The notes under the pieces are model-generated. The model did no database searches, was not told the DNA's origin, and saw nothing but the letters and a program-made list of their open reading frames with translations. The position numbers and the translations under genes are program-made. DNA of 64,000 nt. Source: Sipunculus nudus. Lineage: Eukaryota > Annelida > Sipuncula > Golfingiida > Sipunculidae. Location: positions 22,429,019 through 22,493,018 of the forward strand of contig CM049306.1 in assembly GCA_026874595.1 (NCBI GenBank). The letters are read 5' to 3'. Below, piece after piece: positions 58,806 to 64,000 of the stretch (positions are counted from its first letter, which is position 1; every line of letters begins with the position of its first letter).

Positions 58806-61420
58806 AACAAGGGACCTATGGGTCACGGCGCTCAGCTGTTATATATGATAAAAAAAATATGATTTAGAAATGAGGCACATGCTGGTTTTATGTGGTAATA
58901 AAAATAAGCTGTATTATGAGCTGTTGTTGTTTAGCTTATGTATGATTTTGATAGTACCTTTGGAGACAGGAAAGAGGGTTAATTTCATTTATTTTATTAA
59001 CAAATGGAGTGCGATTGTCACACAGATTTTGACTTGGCCATATAACTTATAAGCAGAACATATAATATAAGAGTTTAACTATTTATTAAAAAATTACAAA
59101 TATTGTCCCAAATATAATTTTTATTAAAAATAATAAGAGAACAGTATGATTTTTTCAAATAAAATATAACTGAAATGATTATTAAAATAATATTAAAGAA
59201 TATATTCATGAATGCATTCATTAATACATTTTGAAAGTATTTGCACTGGTATTCATATACTTTCATTTTTACCTGAATTCCCATTCTTATATGAGAAATT
59301 TTATAATGGAGTACATATTCATATTCGTGTTTAAATACAATTGCAAAGTATTCGCACCATGTCTGGTATTTATTCAGTTTTCACCAAACAATGATGTTGA
59401 GAATCCAGAATATACAAAATTCACAAAATTAAATAATGATCATAAGTACCTGGTTTTATGGCTTTTATTTATATTTTAAAAAAAATGTAATATATTCATT
59501 TTGGACTAATTTCAGAGAATCTAGATAATAATATTATCAACTGCATCTTTGTCTATCATTAATTTCCTTCATATGATCCCTAATGATTAGTAATGAATAA
59601 TATGATTTACTTTTTTATCATTAAAATTGAACTGAAAAATACCATAGGTGACTGCATGGTGTTATTTGGAATACTTGACATTCTATCCATCGATACAAGA
59701 TTCTTATATCATTGGTAACTGCAAGTTAATTTCCTGTTATTATCAACTAACAAATTCCTTTTCTATTTTTCTTTAATTTGTTATTAAAAACCAATAAAAA
59801 TTTATTAATTTATTGTTTATTGTTATGTTGTTGGTTAAAACTACTAGATGAGTTGGGATGGACACCTGGATCAACTGTGGCTGGCCATTATATAATAAGC
59901 TGCCTGGAGACCCAGTTTATGCCTCGCCTCAAGCATGCATAATTTGCTGAAAGTTCAACAAGGTCAACATACAGGTGACTCAAGAGGTGCTACAGAGAGC
60001 CAAGGTCTGACATGGTCTAATAAAAACATTAATAAAAGCTACAATTTTTGGCCAATTTCTCTCAGCTTTTTAAACTAAAAAGCTGAAATCTTTATGTGTG
60101 CATGATATGAAAATTATATCAACAGTGCTCACAGGAAACAAACATGCCATGGTCAAAGTTGGGCAAAATTTAAGGTACTAATTTTATATTTATACTAATA
60201 ACTTATAAAATTTGAAAAATTCAGAACTTATTTTGGGTATTCAATTGAATCTTGACTAAATAATGTTACATCCCTGACAAACAATCTCTAGCTTCAGCAA
60301 TCCTCTGGTTAAGGGAGTAAATATATTTCTTGATTTTTTACAAAGTGCATAATGTTTGGGCCCATAAACAATTACGCAATACTGACATCGTTTCTGGCAT
60401 GTGCATAGAGAATGTATAGAAAAATATGTATATTATATATGATTAAAGTCAGATCAATGGTTTTGATATTAGGCAGTCTTGAAGTGTAACAATGGGTTTT
60501 TAATGGAAAAATGAAGTTTTTCATTAATATCTCGGAGGTATTAAGTCCTAGTGACCAAATTCTTGGCATGGTAGGGGATTTTTGAGACATCTAATTGCAT
60601 GCCAAATTTTAGGAACTGAGAGCTGAAGCTGGGGAGCTGAGCACTTGCGAACTGCATGACATTAGCTTGATGTAAACAATATGTTACATGGTGCTTGAAA
60701 ACTTGAATAAAATCTACAGTTTTTGATCAACTGGTTTCAAATTTTTGGTGTTTACAGACAAAATGCTAAAAAAACATGCTGTGAATATTAAATCCACAGT
60801 ACTTACAGGAAAAAAAACGTGCCATGGTCAAAGTTGGGCAAAATTTAAGGTACCAATTTTTTATTTTTGTTAATATTTTAAAAAATTTAAAAGATTTTGA
60901 TCTAATTTTGGGTATACAATTTAATTTTGATTAATTAAAGTTATATTACTGGAAAAAAAGTTCATAGTTTTCACAAATTTTGTGTAAAGTGATCAAATAT
61001 CTTTCCTGATTTTTTACACAATGCATTATGTTTGGGCCCATAACTTTTTAAATTTACATAATACAGACATAATTTTTGGCATGTACATAGGAACTATATA
61101 GAGGAATAATTATGGTTAATATGAGGAAAAACAGATGAGTGTTTTTTTATATTAGGCAGTCCTGAAGTGTAAAAATAGGTTTTTAAAAAAAAATTGAGGT
61201 TTTTCCTTAATTTCTAAAAGGAACGAAGTCACAAAGACCCAGTTTTCGGCTTGGTAGGAGAACTTGGGGACATCTAACATTATGCCGAATTTTGGATTCC
61301 TAGGTCTTACTGTTTCAAAACGTGCCACATCTACGGACGGACGGACGGAAGGACAGACGGACGGATGACGGACAATGGACCACGACTATAGCTCAGATGA
61401 CTTATAGTCAGCTGAGCTAA
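58806..61420 (+). mobile_element. Family A element, copy 5, full length (2.6 kb)
   Basis: It matches 22831-25470 along its whole length, with scattered substitutions and small indels and the same 5' palindrome (GACCTATGGGTC), internal 680-bp pair, GGAC tract (61335-61370) and 3' hairpin. The similarity stops sharply at both ends. Short frames shared with the other copy show no excess of silent changes, so no gene is called. Confidence 0.92.
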
Positions 61421-62409
61421 AAAACAAGTATTTTAAATTTATGTTGATTACTGAACTATATAAACAGGTCAGCTAATTCTATACAAGATTAAACAATGTT
61501 GCCATATGTTACAAAGATTATTGATTAAAGTGAATCCTTATCCAAGCACCATAAAAGTCAATGGCCCAGGTCACCAATATACATCTGTTTATATCCCTGA
61601 TCAGTTAATTTAGGCTTAGTTTTGAGTTCAGTTATCATCATTCGCTATGCTAACCCAGCTTAGTACCAGTAGATGTTATGTCCTTCCAGTATCTGCATCA
61701 ATGCAACATCTAATTTTCAGCGTCAGCATCAAAACATATATAAAATAACATGTATGTAAGCTGCATATGTCTCTGCATCCATGACTTACCTGTAATCTAC
61801 TGTTTGATAGCTGAGGACTGCTAGCTTGAACACAGGTAGGTGTTTTCCATTATACCTCTGGTAGGTAGCATTATGTTTTTGCCAAAGTTTGCCAGTTTGT
61901 CTTTTAACAACTTTACTCAAAAAGTTAAGAACAGATTTTAATGAAATTTGTCAAAGGGTTAAGGAAACACCTATACTTTAAGAGATGTAACCTAGATCAC
62001 TTTGACATGTTTTTGTTTAAAGGCTTCTGTATCACTGTTGGATATGGCAATTGAATGTCTAGACTTTCATCGTTCATTGTACCCTATTCCAACTGACCTG
62101 TCCAGTGTCCACCTAATTTGCTCAATATTTCTTTTAAATATATTTTGTTTGCTAACACAAATAAACTTTTACCAAAGGAGACAATGTGGCCAAGCATGGT
62201 GATTTAAACAAACATGAAATAAATATATTTACTTTGTGATGCTGGGCCCGTGTTTACCTTTCTAAAAAGGGCTGCAAAAATTATGGAGTCTGTTCAGATG
62301 GACATAACTGTCAACCATTTAATGTAGAAGGGACGTATGCATGACATAACAAGCAAAATCGTGGAATTAATGCCTCCCACTTTGGGATCTTGTTGTCTTT
62401 CATGCTTGA
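61421..62409. other. Upstream region: nothing recognised
   Basis: AT-rich sequence without a supported gene or repeat. Confidence 0.4.
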
Positions 62410-62439
62410 TCAGCAACCAAAATTATGACATGTGGAGAA

Positions 62440-62600
62440 AATCTTGAGAGCACATGAAAGCAGATCCACAATGACATGTGGAGACATCTGCGGGCAAACA
62501 TAAAAACTAAAACACATTGAGCAATTATGATTAAAATCCACTATAACATGTGGAGACATCTGCAGGCACACATAAAAGCACACTAAGAAATGTGACCAAA
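62440..62600. repeat. Short tandem module with ACATGTGGAGACATCTGC
   Basis: ACATGTGGAGACATCTGCGG and ACATGTGGAGACATCTGCAG recur about 76 bases apart (62474 and 62548), with a weaker third at 62428. Confidence 0.8.
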
Positions 62601-62821
62601 ATTTAAGATTTTTGTTTTTGAGCTGGAGAGAAATATTTTTCAGATTGCCACTCCAAAACCAATCCCAACAGAGGTATGCATGAGAGCAATCACTGATCCA
62701 AATTTGAATTAAATCAGAAAAATTTTGGAAAGTTATCACATGGAAACAAAAAAACCTTACTGAAGGACAGACAGACATACAGACACACAAACCCACATGA
62801 ATGTCACCCACATCCGCGAGA

Positions 62822-63300
62822 AGATGTCACATAGCTCTTTATCATACACAAAACTGGAGGCGCCACCTGCAGCCATTTTTGCACAGTGTCCGTCTGTTTG
62901 TCTGCCTTGAGTTAAAATCACTCATATTTCAGTAGTGGTTTGACTTATCTGCCTAAAATTTTGCATGTTTATACATCTTGGATAGCTTTCTCGATTTTGT
63001 GGCAGGTGGCGCCACCTACATTTATGTTTACAGTTCAGACATTCAGGCTTATATCTCAGGACTGGTTTGACATATCCCCCTGAAATTTTGTATGTGTATA
63101 GATCTCACATAGCTCTTAATCATAAACAAGATTGGTGGTGCCACCTGCCACCATTTTGCACAGCATCCTTCTGTTTGTCTGCTGTGGGATAAAATCAGTC
63201 ATATACAAGTAGTGGTTGGACTTATCTGCCTAAAATTTTGCATATGTATACAACTTGGACAGATGTCTGGATTTTGTGGTAGGTGGCACAACCTACATAC
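62822..63300. repeat. About 277-bp tandem repeat, 1.7 copies
   Basis: CATAGCTCTTWATCATA recurs at about 62831 and 63107. Each unit has GGTGGCGCCACCT-type palindromes, CCGTCTGTTTGTCTGC and ATCTGCCTAAAATTTTGCAT. It resembles the interior modules of family A-type elements but has no termini. Confidence 0.85.
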
Positions 63301-64000
63301 AAATTTTGGCTGCTGATATCCATGCTAATATGCAACTCACCTCACTCTATTTACCTTGCCAATGAATTCATGCCTCACTTTACCCGTCCCACTCTGATTT
63401 CAGTGGATACACAGTCTCTTGTTGACTACCCGTATTCTAGTTAATCATATGAAATCCATACATGGGTGAGGATGATTTTGCTGCTAGATAATTGCCACAT
63501 TTGTGTGACTTATCTCATGAGGTACCGTACATAAAGGTATGATTTAGTGCATTTTAGTGCATGTGTGAAAACACAGAGGGATTTTGTTATTATACAGGGA
63601 AAAGACTGATTGTGTTCCTTTCAAATTTGGAAAAATCTTTGTGCTACACAGCAAATGCCTAGAAATCATCTGCCATAATCCATAAATAATTTATTAGAAG
63701 GCCCACTTCATTGACCAATTGTGGGAAATTTTCACTTGGCAAAGCATAAAAAACACATAGCCCCCTGCATCTGTCACTGGATGTGCCCTGTGCAGGCAGT
63801 GGTTAAACAGAATGACTTTATAAAATGTAACAAGACCACGGAGTGAGAAGTGTTAATGGTAGGTGCATGAGGGTCTTTCTCTAAAAATAAGGTTACAACA
63901 TTATACAGTTTTGATCACATCTATACATGCTCCAATTGCTGGTCAGGTACTGCAGGAGCATGTTAACTCTTGTTGTCTTGATAAGCATCTGGTTGAGTGA
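63301..64000. other. Window end: nothing recognised
   Basis: No exon, RNA gene or bounded repeat was identified. Confidence 0.4.

Noticed and set aside
62410..62811. 133-codon minus-strand frame with repeated FYVCPQMSPHVIVD
   Set aside because: The repeated peptide is the tandem ACATGTGGAGACATC module; no gene family is recognised.

Overview
The window looks like animal nuclear DNA, most likely from a marine mollusc, probably a bivalve. The reasons are AT-rich intergenic and intronic sequence, one recognisable gene split into short exons with GT-AG introns, many minisatellites, and abundant low-copy transposable elements. The species assignment is an inference. There is no sign of bacterial or viral gene organisation.

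One protein-coding gene can be supported: a type II phosphatidylinositol 4-kinase (PI4K2A/PI4K2B family) on the minus strand. Eight coding exons were reconstructed by reverse-complement translation, splice signals and matching phases: 50850-50605, 30688-30488, 29176-29045, 26649-26496, 21554-21490, 5870-5771, 4992-4859 and 4539-4480. Joined in phase they encode about 364 residues, from a probable initiator Met through the kinase core. The core includes the Lys of FKPK, the CCPCC palmitoylation motif, the RNTDRGNDNW catalytic loop and the DNG metal-binding motif. The C-terminal tail exon is not in the window and should lie beyond base 1. Most other open frames are non-coding shadows in repeats.

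Layout. 1-4455: a 69-bp minisatellite with a 9-unit higher-order repeat, split by a 1.9-kb mobile element. 4480-30688: exons 8 to 2 with introns of 0.3 to 15.6 kb that carry tandem repeats, MITEs and one 2.6-kb element. 30179-30543: a minisatellite made from the end of exon 2 plus its 5' splice site. 30689-50604: a 20-kb first intron with at least seven element insertions, two of them foldback-like with long inverted repeats. 50605-50850: exon 1. 50851-64000: upstream DNA with a hAT-like element bearing a perfect 8-bp target duplication and a second element nested inside it, a second near-identical copy of the 2.6-kb element, and short tandem arrays.

The recurring 'family A' elements share a palindromic 5' end and a 3' hairpin but have different, tandemly built interiors. 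All recognised copies point the same way, antisense to the kinase gene. The two most notable observations are the tandemly amplified 5' splice site of kinase exon 2 and the family A insertion inside the minisatellite, which shows an empty site and exact element ends.
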